Source: Mesorhizobium neociceri (lineage in GTDB: Bacteria; Pseudomonadota; Alphaproteobacteria; Rhizobiales; Rhizobiaceae). Taken from it: a DNA stretch of 64,000 nt. Positions 16,517 to 25,207 of this stretch are shown here, in pieces. The notes below the pieces were generated by a model. That model ran no database searches, was not told the DNA's origin, and saw nothing but the letters and a program-made list of their open reading frames with translations. The position numbers were made by a program, and so were the translations under genes. Each line of letters starts with the position of its first letter. Position 1 is the first letter of the stretch. Location of the stretch: positions 1 through 64,000 of the forward strand of contig NZ_JACDTY010000025.1 of NCBI RefSeq assembly GCF_013520985.1, in the 5' to 3' direction.

Positions 16517-17590
16517 GTGCGTTTGAAGACGATTTGCTTTTTTGCACTTGCCCTGTTGATCGCCGGCTGCGGCGGCCGCAAAACCGAGGAACTGCTCGGC
16601 AGCGCCGTCATGTCCACGCCGGTGACCGAAATCTCGGGCAATCACTCGATCTTCATCGCCACGACACGCAAGAAATCCGACGATCCCAACAAGGTTTTCG
16701 ACGGCGAGCGCTCGGCGACGCTGAACTATGCCCGCGTCAACGTGACCGTTCCGGGCATCCACCAGACCGGCCAGATCGAGCGCCGCTCGCGCGGCAAGTC
16801 AAACGACCCGGCGAAATACTTCATGGCCTCCGAAGTCGTCGGCTACGATGCGCAGCCGAAATTCTCGAGCGCGCTGAACGCCGACATCGCCGCTCGCGGT
16901 GGCCGCGTCATGGTCTTCGTGCATGGCTACAACACCGGCTTCGACGACGCCGTCTACCGCCTGACCCAGATCGTCCACGATTCCGGCTACCCGGGCACTC
17001 CGGTGCTGTTTTCCTGGGCATCGGGCGCCAAGACCACCGACTACGTCTATGACAAGGAAAGTGCCAGCGCCGCCCGCGACCAGCTGGAAGTGACACTCAG
17101 AATGCTGCAGCAGTCCGGCGCGCGGCGCATCGACATCGTCGCCCATTCGCTGGGAACCTGGGTCACCATGGAAACGCTGCGCCAGATGGCCATCACCGGC
17201 GACCGCGATCTCGGTGGCAAGCTCGGCGACGTCGTGCTCGCCTCACCCGACATCGATGTCGACGTGTTCAAGAGCCAGATGCGCCGCTACGGCAAGCCCG
17301 ACAAGCCGTTCATCCTGCTTTTGTCCGACGATGATCGCGCCCTGCGGCTCTCCGGCCTGATCGCAGGCTCACGGCCACGCGTCGGCGACTACAAGGACGC
17401 CGCCGACCTCGCCGCCTATGGCGTCACCGTGGTGGATCTCTCCAAGGTCAAGGGATCCGACAGCTTCAACCATACCAAATTCGCCGATAACCCCGAATTG
17501 GTGAAGATGATTGGCCAGCGGCTGCGCGAGGATGACGGCTTTGCCAGCGACCAATCAGTGACCGATCGCATCACCCAGCTCGGTCAATAA
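16517..17590 (+). CDS. DUF900 alpha/beta hydrolase lipoprotein (copy 1)
   Basis: A 357-aa predicted lipoprotein. The lipobox is LLIAGC near residue 15, followed by a Gly/Lys-rich linker. The DUF900 alpha/beta hydrolase domain shows an oxyanion motif FVHGYNTGFDDAV (about residue 130), the nucleophile elbow IVAHSLGTWVT (catalytic Ser about residue 212) and a late FNHTKFADN (catalytic His about residue 317). It should sit on the periplasmic side of a membrane. The start is GTG at 16517 with GGAAA upstream; longer frames run into the preceding gene. A close paralog follows 133 bp downstream. The substrate is unknown. Confidence 0.82.
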   Translation: MRLKTICFFALALLIAGCGGRKTEELLGSAVMSTPVTEISGNHSIFIATTRKKSDDPNKVFDGERSATLNYARVNVTVPGIHQTGQIERRSRGKSNDPAKYFMASEVVGYDAQPKFSSALNADIAARGGRVMVFVHGYNTGFDDAVYRLTQIVHDSGYPGTPVLFSWASGAKTTDYVYDKESASAARDQLEVTLRMLQQSGARRIDIVAHSLGTWVTMETLRQMAITGDRDLGGKLGDVVLASPDIDVDVFKSQMRRYGKPDKPFILLLSDDDRALRLSGLIAGSRPRVGDYKDAADLAAYGVTVVDLSKVKGSDSFNHTKFADNPELVKMIGQRLREDDGFASDQSVTDRITQLGQ

Positions 17591-17723
17591 GGCTGTTGCC
17601 TTGCGGCGACTGTCGCGCCGAGAGTTCGCGAATGCGGGGCGCCCGGATCACTTTCAACTGGACCGGGCCGGTCTCTGCCTCTATCGACATTGAAATCGGC
17701 GCCATGCGCCAGCGGGAGCCCGC

Positions 17724-18881
17724 GTGAACGTGCGTTGGAAGACTGTCCTCGTCCTTGCGTTCGCGCTCGCTGTCGCCGGCTGCGCCGGCCAGAACACGCA
17801 TGATCTCTTGAACAAGACGACGGTGTCGGTGCCTGCCTCCGACATTGCGGCCACCCACGAGATCTTCGTCGCCACCACCCGCCAGCCGGCGACCAAGGAC
17901 CCGCGCCAGGTGTTCGACGGCGATCGCTCGCTGACCACCAACTACGCCCGCGTCGACGTCACCGTGCCGAAGGTTCACCAGGTCGGCGCCATAGAGCGCG
18001 CCAAGGGCTCGGCCAATTCCAACCCGGCCAAGCAATTCACCGCCACCGACGTCGTCCACTATGGCGACGCCTCGCAATTCGCCAAGGCTGTCGGCGCCAA
18101 CATCGCCGTAAATGGCGACCGCGCACTGGTCTTCGTGCACGGCTTCAACAACGGTTTCGACGATGGCGTCTACCGGCTGACGCAGATCGCCCACGACACC
18201 AAATATCCGGGCACGCCGGTGCTGTTTTCCTGGGCATCGAGCGGCAAGACCACCGGCTACATCTATGACAAGGAAAGCGCCAACGCCGCGCGCGACGATT
18301 TCGAGGCGACGCTCAGGATGCTCGCCAAGACAAAGGTCAAGAGCATCGACATCATCGCGCATTCGATGGGAACCTGGGTGACGATGGAGGCGCTGCGCCA
18401 ACTCGCCATCACCGGCGACCGCGATCTCGGCGGCAAGCTCGGCTATGTCGTCCTCGCTTCGCCGGACATCGATGTCGACGTCTTCAAGAAACAGATGATC
18501 CGCTACGGCAAACCCGACAAGCCGTTCGCCATCCTGCTTTCGGGAGACGACCGTGCGCTGAAGCTGTCGGCCCTGATCTCCGGCGACAAGCCGCGCGTCG
18601 GCGACTATGGCAATGCGGCCGACCTTGCCAGCTATGGCGTGGTCGTGGCGGATCTGACCAAAACCAAGGGCGGTGACCGTTTGAACCATGCCAAGTTCGC
18701 AGACAATCCGATCCTGGTGCAATTGCTCGGTGACCGACTGCGCACACCAGCCGCCCTGCGATCGAACGATCCGGGTGAGTTTGACGATATCGGCCAAGGG
18801 ATCGGCAAGGCGGTCGGCTCGATGGCCGAAGTCGTCATCACCACGCCGTTCAAGGTGCTGACCATCGCCACTGGCGGATGA
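17724..18881 (+). CDS. DUF900 alpha/beta hydrolase lipoprotein (copy 2)
   Basis: A 385-aa paralog of the preceding gene; long stretches are nearly the same (GTPVLFSWAS, ITGDRDLGGKLG, SPDIDVDVF, RYGKPDKPF). The lipobox is LAVAGC near residue 17. The catalytic Ser is in IIAHSMGTWVT, the His in LNHAKFADN. It differs by a C-terminal extension of about 30 residues (IGQGIGKAVGSMAEVV onward). The GTG start at 17724 has a GGGAG site. The pair is a tandem duplication; divergence is highest at the N-terminus and the C-terminus, as expected if the core catalytic domain is under selection in both. Confidence 0.82.
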   Translation: MNVRWKTVLVLAFALAVAGCAGQNTHDLLNKTTVSVPASDIAATHEIFVATTRQPATKDPRQVFDGDRSLTTNYARVDVTVPKVHQVGAIERAKGSANSNPAKQFTATDVVHYGDASQFAKAVGANIAVNGDRALVFVHGFNNGFDDGVYRLTQIAHDTKYPGTPVLFSWASSGKTTGYIYDKESANAARDDFEATLRMLAKTKVKSIDIIAHSMGTWVTMEALRQLAITGDRDLGGKLGYVVLASPDIDVDVFKKQMIRYGKPDKPFAILLSGDDRALKLSALISGDKPRVGDYGNAADLASYGVVVADLTKTKGGDRLNHAKFADNPILVQLLGDRLRTPAALRSNDPGEFDDIGQGIGKAVGSMAEVVITTPFKVLTIATGG

Positions 18882-18893
18882 CAGCCGGACCTC

Positions 18894-20705
18894 TCAGATA
18901 AAAAGATCGACCTTCTGGAACGTCGTCACGTCGATCAGCCCGACATCGGAAATCCTGAGCTCAGGAATGACCACCAGCGCCAAGAGCGAGTGCTGCATGT
19001 AGGCGTTGTTCAGGGAACAACCCATCTTGCGCATCGCCTCGGTCAGCTTCTCCGCCTTGGCCGCGACGATCTCGGCGCGCTCGTCCGACATCAGTCCGGC
19101 AATCGGCATTTCGACCAGCGCCAGTTCCTTGCCCTTTGAAAACAGCACCACGCCGCCGCCGACCTCACCCAGCCGGTTGACGGCCAGCGCCATGTCTTCC
19201 TTGTTGGTGCCGACACAGATGATGTGGTGGGCATCGTGCGCTACGCTCGACGCCATGGCGCAGTCGCCCATATAGCCGAAGCCGGAGACGAAGGCGTTGG
19301 TAACGCCGCCCGTCCCCCTATGGCGCTCGACCAGCGCGATCTGGCAGACGTCGTTGCGGCGGTCCATGGCGACCAGCCCGTCTTCGACCGGCAAATCGGC
19401 CTCCAACGCCCGCGTCGGCGCCTGGTTCTCGATGACGCCGATGACGCGCACCCGCACCTCATTGGCGCCCTTGGGCGCCGCGATGTCGAAATCGCCTGCC
19501 TTGAGCTTCTTGCCAAGTTTGACCGTGTTTTTCGCCGTCTTCGGATAGTCATAGGCTGGAATGTCGATTTCGAGCTTACCGCCCTTGGCCAGCCTCACGC
19601 CGCGGCCATAGACCTCGTCGATGGTCATGGCGGCCAGATCGGAGACGATCAGCAGGTCGGCCAGCCGTCCCGGCGCGATCGAGCCGATCTCGCGCTCCAG
19701 CTTGAAGTGCTGGGCGGTGTTGAGCGTCGCCATCTGGATCGCCGTCACCGGCTTCAGCCCCTGTTGGATGGCGTGGCGCACCACCCGGTCCATATGGCCT
19801 TCATGCACCAGCGTGCCGGAATGGCTGTCGTCGGTGCACAGGATGAAGTTGCGCGGATCAAGCCCGCTCTCGGTCACCGCCTTGATCTGCGAGGCGACAT
19901 CGTACCAGGCCGAGCCCAGCCGCAGCATCGCCTTCATGCCCTGGCGCACACGGGCGATGGCGTCCTCGGCGCGCGTGCCTTCATGGTCATCCTCCGGTCC
20001 GCCGGCGACATAGCCGTGGAACGGCAGGCCGAGATCGCGCGAGGCATAGTGGCCGCCGACTGTCTTGCCGGCCTTCACCGTTGCGGCGATCTCGCCCGAC
20101 ATCACCGGGTCGTTGGCGACGACACCGGGGAAATTCATCACTTCGCCAAGCCCGATGATGTTTTCCCAGGTCATCGCTTCAGTGACATCGGCAACCGTCA
20201 GTTCGGCGCCGGCATGCTCCAGCCCGGGTGCGGACGGCACGCAGGACGGCATCTGCACATGCACATTGATCGGCATCGCGACGGCCTCGTCATGCATCAG
20301 CCGCACACCGAGTAGCCCCAGCACATTGGCGATCTCATGCGGGTCGATGAACATCGAAGTGGTGCCGTGCGGGATGACGGCGCGGCAGAACTCCGTCACC
20401 GTCACCATGCCGCTCTCGACATGCATATGCGCATCGCAAAGGCCGGGCACGAGATAGCGGCCGCCGGCATCGACCACCTTGGTGCCCTGGCCGATGGCGT
20501 GGCTGGCATTTGGCCCGCAATAGGCAAAGCGCCCGCCGACAATGGCAATGTCGGTGCCGGCGATGATCTCGCCCGAATGCACGTTCACCCAGCGCCCGTT
20601 GCGAATGACGAGATCGGCAGCTTTTCGTCCGGTCGCGACATCGACCAGATGCGTCGCCATCTCGATCCAGGGTTTGGGTTTCGTCGCCGATGGCTGCTTG
20701 GCCAT
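18894..20705 (-). CDS. ade: Adenine deaminase
   Basis: Ade hydrolyses adenine to hypoxanthine and ammonia for purine salvage. The 603-aa protein has the amidohydrolase metal motif VPGLCDAHMHVESG (about residues 87-100), GTTSMFIDPHEIANV, the CTDDSHSG aspartate (about residue 305) and the C-terminal adenine-deaminase domain (GYMGDCAMASSVAHDAHHIICVG). The ATG at 20705 has AGGAG about seven bases upstream and puts the start at the usual place for the family; the frame runs on to 20849 without support. It is convergent with the second DUF900 gene (12-bp gap) and is probably cytoplasmic. Confidence 0.92.
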   Translation of the reverse strand: MAKQPSATKPKPWIEMATHLVDVATGRKAADLVIRNGRWVNVHSGEIIAGTDIAIVGGRFAYCGPNASHAIGQGTKVVDAGGRYLVPGLCDAHMHVESGMVTVTEFCRAVIPHGTTSMFIDPHEIANVLGLLGVRLMHDEAVAMPINVHVQMPSCVPSAPGLEHAGAELTVADVTEAMTWENIIGLGEVMNFPGVVANDPVMSGEIAATVKAGKTVGGHYASRDLGLPFHGYVAGGPEDDHEGTRAEDAIARVRQGMKAMLRLGSAWYDVASQIKAVTESGLDPRNFILCTDDSHSGTLVHEGHMDRVVRHAIQQGLKPVTAIQMATLNTAQHFKLEREIGSIAPGRLADLLIVSDLAAMTIDEVYGRGVRLAKGGKLEIDIPAYDYPKTAKNTVKLGKKLKAGDFDIAAPKGANEVRVRVIGVIENQAPTRALEADLPVEDGLVAMDRRNDVCQIALVERHRGTGGVTNAFVSGFGYMGDCAMASSVAHDAHHIICVGTNKEDMALAVNRLGEVGGGVVLFSKGKELALVEMPIAGLMSDERAEIVAAKAEKLTEAMRKMGCSLNNAYMQHSLLALVVIPELRISDVGLIDVTTFQKVDLFI

Positions 20706-21097
20706 GAAAGACTCCTGTTTGCCCGACTGTGCCAAGCCGGCAAGGTTTTGACCAGCGATTGCGGACGAAATCCGCTCGATGAGACGCATTGGCGAATGCG
20801 CCGCACCTGTGCTCACCCTGGCGATGGCAAGCGTCAACGGTGCGATCATTCAACGTGATTTGTGCCGGCAGTTATGCTACAGTGTTGGGCACGGTGCTGA
20901 TTTGCGCCGACAACCCGCCGCGAGGCGGGTTTTTTGTTGCGATTGCCGTCACGGACGCGTTGCCGCAATGGCGGCATGAAATTTCAATTCATGTCACCAG
21001 GTCGAAACCCCGTTCGTTGACTCCGCGCTCGGGAAGACCGTTAAATCGACCCCCGAGACCGAAACGGCCCGAGGCCGAAACCTCCTGAGGTGAAGTC
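20706..21097. other. Intergenic region with an isolated terminator
   Basis: About 390 bases between ade and the exported hydrolase gene. It holds a canonical plus-strand terminator at 20912-20935 with no plus-strand gene in front of it, and TATGCT about 35 bases upstream of the hairpin that could be a -10 element. A short untranslated RNA of perhaps 50-60 nt is one reading. The remainder is probably the hydrolase promoter. Confidence 0.4.
20912..20935 (+). terminator. Canonical intrinsic terminator
   Basis: A perfect 8-bp stem AACCCGCC/GGCGGGTT with a GCGA tetraloop runs straight into a T tract (TTTTT at 20931-20935). The orientation is plus, but no plus-strand coding gene lies between it and the divergent ade start. 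Confidence 0.8.
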
Positions 21098-21949
21098 ATG
21101 ACCCGGATCCTGCAAGCACTCGCCCTCGTCACCCTGTTCCTGATCTCGGCCGGCTTTGCATCCGCCGAGGAGCGCTGGCTGACGCTACCCGAACCGGCGG
21201 CCATGCCCAAACCGGATCAGAGCGGCTATGCGCCGGTCAACGGCATCCAGATGTACTACGCCGTTTTCGGCGCTGGTGATCCGATCCTCTTGATCCATGG
21301 CGGCCTTGGCCACGCCGACATCTGGGCAAGCCAGGTGGCGACGATGTCCAAGACCCACAAGGTGATCGTCGCCGATAGCCGCGGCCATGGTCGCTCCACC
21401 CGCACCGAGCAACCCTACGGCTACGACCTCATGGCGTCGGACTATCTGGCACTTCTCGACTATCTCAAGATTGACAAGACCGCTCTTGTCGGCTGGAGCG
21501 ACGGCGGCATTATCGGCATCGACATCGCGCTGCATCATCCGGAGCGGCTGACCAGGCTCTTTGCGCAAGCCGCCAATGTCACCACCGATGGCGTCGATCC
21601 CGGCGTGATGACCAACAAGACCTTTGCCGCCTACATCGACCGCTCGGGTCGCGACTACAAGAAGATGTCGAAGACGCCGGACCAGTACGATGCCTTCGTT
21701 TCGCAGATCAGCCACATGTGGGAATCGGAGCCGGCCTGGACCAAGGAACAGCTCGGCAAGATCACCACGCCGACGGCGATCGTCGCCGGCGATCATGATG
21801 AGGCTATCAAGCGCGAACACACCGAATACATGGCCTCCGTCATTCCGGGCGCGAAGCTCATCATCCTGCCCAATGCCAGTCATTTCGCCATGCTTCAGGC
21901 GCCGGATGAATATAGCCAGGCGGCGCTGGACTTCATCGACGCCAAATAG
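21098..21949 (+). CDS. Exported alpha/beta hydrolase
   Basis: A 283-aa alpha/beta hydrolase with a Sec signal peptide (ALALVTLFLISAGFASA, cleavage about residue 24). Motifs: LLIHGGLGHADIW (about residue 63), DSRGHGRS, the nucleophile elbow LVGWSDGGIIG (Ser about residue 134), the acid Asp in VAGDHDEAI (about residue 231) and His in LPNASHFAML (about residue 262). It resembles periplasmic proline-iminopeptidase/esterase-like hydrolases, but the substrate is not evident. The ATG at 21098 follows a TGAGGTGA ribosome site. Confidence 0.87.
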   Translation: MTRILQALALVTLFLISAGFASAEERWLTLPEPAAMPKPDQSGYAPVNGIQMYYAVFGAGDPILLIHGGLGHADIWASQVATMSKTHKVIVADSRGHGRSTRTEQPYGYDLMASDYLALLDYLKIDKTALVGWSDGGIIGIDIALHHPERLTRLFAQAANVTTDGVDPGVMTNKTFAAYIDRSGRDYKKMSKTPDQYDAFVSQISHMWESEPAWTKEQLGKITTPTAIVAGDHDEAIKREHTEYMASVIPGAKLIILPNASHFAMLQAPDEYSQAALDFIDAK

Positions 21950-22064
21950 AGCATAGCGCGCAGCAACAGGCACATTTCGATTGCTGAACAATGGGTTTCG
22001 TTTTGCGGCGAATAGAGTTACCTTGCCGCAAGGAGTCTTCTGAACCGCCATTTCGGAGAGCTCG

Positions 22065-22724
22065 ATGCGTCGTCTGACGCTCGCAAGTGCCGGATTTTTG
22101 ACCGCTCTGGCCGCCCCGGCATTCGCCGCCGACCCGATGGCGGTACCGATGACCGAACCGGGCTTCGACTGGACCGGCTACTATGCCGGCCTGCAGGCCG
22201 GCTACGGCTGGGGCCAGTCTGACATCACGGGAACAGAAGGCGAGCCGTTTTCCACCTCGCCCGACCTCGATGGCGGTTTCGTCGGCGGCCACGTCGCCGG
22301 CCTGTGGCAGTTCGACCAGGCGGTGATCGGCGCCGAGGCCGAGCTCAACTATTCCCGTATCGACGGCACGACGGTACTAGGCCCCCCGGGAAACATTTTC
22401 GGCACTGACATCAAATGGTTCGGGTCGGTCAACGCCAAGGCTGGCTACGCCATGGACCGGCTGCTGGTCTATGGCATTGGCGGCGTCGCTTTCGCCGGCA
22501 TCGAGACCTCGCAAGCCCCGGACTTCGCCAGCACACGCGCGCATGTCGGCTGGACGGTCGGCGCCGGCGTCGACTACGCGCTGACCGACAAGTTCGTTGT
22601 CGGCGCCCAATATCGCTACTACGATTTCGGCTCCGAACACCATGACGGGTCCGCCGAATTCGTCGCCCGCGATCAGGACGTGAAGCAGAACACGGTCGGC
22701 ATCAACCTCAGCTACAAGTTCTGA
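22065..22724 (+). CDS. Outer-membrane beta-barrel protein (Omp31/Omp25-like)
   Basis: A 219-aa porin-family protein. A signal peptide ends at AAPAFA (about residue 22). The mature protein begins near FDWTGYYAGLQAGYGWG, a hallmark of the rhizobial Omp25/Omp31/RopB group, and continues with alternating strands (GGFVGGHVAGLWQF, VNAKAGYAM, VGWTVGAGVDYAL, VVGAQYRYYDFG). It ends with the C-terminal aromatic strand VGINLSYKF recognised by the BAM machinery. It is probably an eight-stranded barrel with structural or permeability roles. The gene is monocistronic and precedes the AT-richer island. Confidence 0.92.
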   Translation: MRRLTLASAGFLTALAAPAFAADPMAVPMTEPGFDWTGYYAGLQAGYGWGQSDITGTEGEPFSTSPDLDGGFVGGHVAGLWQFDQAVIGAEAELNYSRIDGTTVLGPPGNIFGTDIKWFGSVNAKAGYAMDRLLVYGIGGVAFAGIETSQAPDFASTRAHVGWTVGAGVDYALTDKFVVGAQYRYYDFGSEHHDGSAEFVARDQDVKQNTVGINLSYKF

Positions 22725-22787
22725 GCGCTCAGTGCTCCAGCGCAACTGCAGACCGAACCAGACACGGCCAGCGACTACGTTGTGAGA

Positions 22788-23276
22788 TTATGCCACCTGC
22801 GGTGCGACGTATCTGCCCTTGTCCTGAAATTGAACACGCAGGCTGACACTTAGGTGAAAGGCTTGTCCTTGTTCGCGAGCCAAAGATCGATCGATGTCAG
22901 CGTGGAAAGGATTGTCGACTCCATCTTTTTCAATCGTAAGTGGGGTCGGAAAGACTTTGACACCTTTGAGATCCTGAACCGCCATGGCAATCCACCCATG
23001 AAATTCCTTAGAGGCTCGGTAGGCCTCCTCACTAGCCAATGCGCTGAGCCGTCGCACCACCGTCTTCACCGGGTTCTGCAGCCCTAGCCGGTCCACAGAC
23101 AAATCTTCGCCGAGTCGTGTATCCTGGAACGCTTCGGGTGAAAGTTTCAAATTCTCCCTTGTTGGGTTCTGACTAGGCCACCCTTTGTAGGTTTTGGCCA
23201 GCAGCCTTCTTCCTACAATTTCGGTCGGATCAATTGAAACAGGAGATGGACTCCATCCCACGGGATACTCCGTCAA
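22788..23276 (-). CDS. Unknown protein, third gene of TIGR04255-type operon
   Basis: A 162-aa protein that I do not recognise. It has a short N-terminal WSPSPVSIDPTEIVGRRLLAKTYKGW stretch cut here to note its Trp/Pro bias, a central basic region (VKTVVRRLSALASEEAYRA) and a C-terminal region ending in LSVSLRVQF. No membrane helix or known catalytic motif is seen. The frame opens with TTG at 23276, six bases after the stop of the previous gene; a GTG at 23261 with GGAG six bases upstream may be the real start. It is probably co-transcribed with the two genes to its right. Base composition is visibly richer in A and T than the flanks. Confidence 0.6.
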   Translation of the reverse strand: MTEYPVGWSPSPVSIDPTEIVGRRLLAKTYKGWPSQNPTRENLKLSPEAFQDTRLGEDLSVDRLGLQNPVKTVVRRLSALASEEAYRASKEFHGWIAMAVQDLKGVKVFPTPLTIEKDGVDNPFHADIDRSLAREQGQAFHLSVSLRVQFQDKGRYVAPQVA

Positions 23277-23282
23277 GTAAAG

Positions 23283-23885
23283 TCAAGATCCCAATTCAAA
23301 CAAAAACCGATACTCAAGTAACTCGGCGCTAGAATTCGCCTCAAAAATAATTGTACTTACTTCCATTTCAGAAGACGCGACCGACAAGAAGGCTTCCTGG
23401 TCGACTATCTTAACGCTCACAATCTTAGAAAGATCATTGTACTCAAGGATCAACGCCCCGTCCTCCATCAAGAAGATCTCTGGGGGATCTGACCGACATC
23501 TGGATGCCGCACGCAAGGCGGCCAATCCGAGCCTTTTGGCATTCGGTGTAATTTCGAGCGACGATAGCGAGGCTGCCGTATCGCTGAACCATTTTGCCTC
23601 AAGCATCCCACGAGGGAAGGCAACGATTCTAGCTGGCAAATGAGATTTCAACCTAGCTGCATAATAGATGGCAGGTATGGCGAGAGGGAAATCTAACAAA
23701 GTTATTTGGAGTTGGTTGTAAGACAAAGCTGTCAAGCTGTGGTCAAATGGGGACCCCATCATGTCCCAAGCATCTAGCGGTTGCTTCAGCTCGTCTGGCA
23801 AAATTGTATTTGCATGTGCGGAGCCACTGAGGACCGCGTTGTCCCGATAGCCGTATAGCCTAATTTGCGGAGTGGCAGCATTCAT
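23283..23885 (-). CDS. Unknown protein, second gene of TIGR04255-type operon
   Basis: A 200-aa protein of unknown family. The N-terminal part reads like strands and loops (IRLYGYRDNAVLSG), the middle has a hydrophobic pair (LDFPLAIPAIYYAARL) and a helix (AKRLGLAALRAASRC), and the C-terminus has an acidic ILEYNDL and SAELLEYRFLFELG. No signal peptide is seen. Its ATG at 23885 overlaps the stop of the TIGR04255-type gene (ATGA, 23882-23885), which argues for translational coupling and for the two proteins working together. Codon use is less GC-biased than in neighbouring core genes. Confidence 0.65.
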   Translation of the reverse strand: MNAATPQIRLYGYRDNAVLSGSAHANTILPDELKQPLDAWDMMGSPFDHSLTALSYNQLQITLLDFPLAIPAIYYAARLKSHLPARIVAFPRGMLEAKWFSDTAASLSSLEITPNAKRLGLAALRAASRCRSDPPEIFLMEDGALILEYNDLSKIVSVKIVDQEAFLSVASSEMEVSTIIFEANSSAELLEYRFLFELGS

Positions 23886-24688
23886 GCTTTCAATTCCTCG
23901 CCCAGGAGAGGTCGGATTTTTCTGGCTATTATTGCCTCAAACCATTTAGAAATGACTTGGTGAGCGGAATCAAACGTGTGTAACCATAGCTCCAAGTCAA
24001 CGTTGGTCGCCAGGGGGGCGTTTACTGATAGGTTTAGAACGACAACTTTATCGCCATTAGGCTTTGCGCCCTCCTTCCAACTTAAGAGCCCAAACGCACC
24101 TGGCAAATGTGCGATCGGAACTCTCAGGTCTCCGGTCAGGGCGAAGTCGCTCGAACCGCCCGCGACATCGATTATACCTTCCGGCCAGCTCACTGTGAAA
24201 CCAAGAACATCATTTATGAAATCGCTATGACTGGTAAGCCCATACTCAGGCCCGAAAGCATTCACATACCGAAGGATGATACGCTCCGCCCTTAAATGGG
24301 AAACGTCGGGATAGGAGGTAAGTAGATGATCTATTCCACTCCGAATGACCGGCTTAAATTTAGACCAACCTCCATAAGGAGGCACTACATTGGCGGTAAA
24401 CACTCCAGGTCCTATTTGGTAAACTGGCCATTTTTGCGGGGAGGTGCGGAAGAGTCTGATGACGGTGTGCGGTAGCATCTCGCGCGGCACGTCATCCGGA
24501 ACGCGCGTCTCGATGTGCGAAAAACCACTGTTTGCTAGTGCGGCGGTAAATCTGTCTTCCAGAGCGGGATAAAAGGGATCGATTGCCGTGCCCGGAACAA
24601 TCTGTAGGGGCGTCAATGCCCAATGAAGCTCCGCAATAACTTCTGTAAGGGGGGCGCGCTCATATAGAAGCTCCCGCGTGGCTGTCAT
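23882..24688 (-). CDS. TIGR04255 family protein
   Basis: A 268-aa protein that fits the sporadically distributed TIGR04255 family. The N-terminal ERAPLTEVIAELHWAL matches the family opening (proline, then VxEVxxElxf), and the middle has LRAERIILRYVNAF and later LVLNLSVNAP-like strands. The family has no assigned function; its patchy distribution suggests horizontal transfer. I picked ATG at 24688; the reading frame continues upstream through the tRNA gene, which cannot be coding. It heads a coupled three-gene operon lying right beside tRNA-Leu. Defence or stress roles are possible but not shown by the sequence. Confidence 0.75.
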   Translation of the reverse strand: MTATRELLYERAPLTEVIAELHWALTPLQIVPGTAIDPFYPALEDRFTAALANSGFSHIETRVPDDVPREMLPHTVIRLFRTSPQKWPVYQIGPGVFTANVVPPYGGWSKFKPVIRSGIDHLLTSYPDVSHLRAERIILRYVNAFGPEYGLTSHSDFINDVLGFTVSWPEGIIDVAGGSSDFALTGDLRVPIAHLPGAFGLLSWKEGAKPNGDKVVVLNLSVNAPLATNVDLELWLHTFDSAHQVISKWFEAIIARKIRPLLGEELKA

Positions 24689-24792
24689 TGAGTCTGTTAC
24701 CCTGACCGAGTCTTTCGCTAGGTAATAGACCGGCAAGGGAGTTGCAAAGCAATTTTCCCGACCAACTTTGGCAGTCACAGCAAATTGCAACT

Positions 24793-24877
24793 TGGTGCGG
24801 ACGCCGGGAATCGAACCCGGATAGCCGTAGCTGAGGGATTTTAAGTCCCTTGCGTCTACCAATTCCGCCACGTCCGC
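24793..24877 (-). tRNA. tRNA-Leu(UAA)
   Basis: An 85-nt type II tRNA on the minus strand, including the encoded CCA. The acceptor stem pairs GCGGACG with CGTCCGC. The anticodon loop reads CTTAAAA between AGGGA and TCCCT, giving anticodon UAA. The T arm is CCGGGTTCGATTCCCGG. The long variable arm is typical of leucine. It marks the border of the accessory segment. Confidence 0.97.
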
Positions 24878-24942
24878 GTCGCCGCCACTGGTAATAGAGC
24901 CACACAGGATTGCAAGTCCGCCGTGGCGGCAGCCGGTGTCGA

Positions 24943-25036
24943 TCAGCCGACCAGACCGGGACTTAATTTCAAATGCTGGATCAATATGATCGTCTTGGCA
25001 TCGATGATGCGGCCGCCAGCGAGCCCGAGACACGCG
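24943..25036 (-). pseudogene. C-terminal fragment of a NUDIX hydrolase gene
   Basis: Read on the minus strand, this stretch encodes GRIIDAKTIILIQHLKL and then a stop a few codons later. The same peptide is the C-terminus of the NudK-type gene at 34088-34666. Over 53 nt (24968-25020 against 34110-34162) there are only four mismatches, all synonymous within the shared peptide. Weaker codon-aligned similarity extends a further nine codons. No NUDIX box or start is present, so this is the tail of a lost or split gene lying between tRNA-Leu and the small membrane gene. Confidence 0.7.
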
Positions 25037-25207
25037 TTAAGGTCGTTCACCGCCTCCTTGCTGCACGGCGCCAGGTATGATCAGCGCCCCTTGATCGCGC
25101 TCCGAGTATCTGAAGCCAACAAAAAACAGGCCTATAATGAGCAGGCAAATCACCAGCACCGTGACGAGAGTTCCTCCTGAATATTTGGCCGCCGGTTTGT
25201 CTTCCAT
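25037..25207 (-). CDS. Small single-pass membrane protein
   Basis: A 56-aa protein with one hydrophobic helix (LVTVLVICLLIIGLFFVGF, residues about 14-32) and a short polar C-terminus ending in a glycine-rich stretch. It is likely an inner-membrane micro-protein with the N-terminus inside. The ATG at 25207 follows GAGGCG about seven bases upstream; the longer frame to 25354 lacks a ribosome site. No family is recognised. Confidence 0.55.
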   Translation of the reverse strand: MEDKPAAKYSGGTLVTVLVICLLIIGLFFVGFRYSERDQGALIIPGAVQQGGGERP

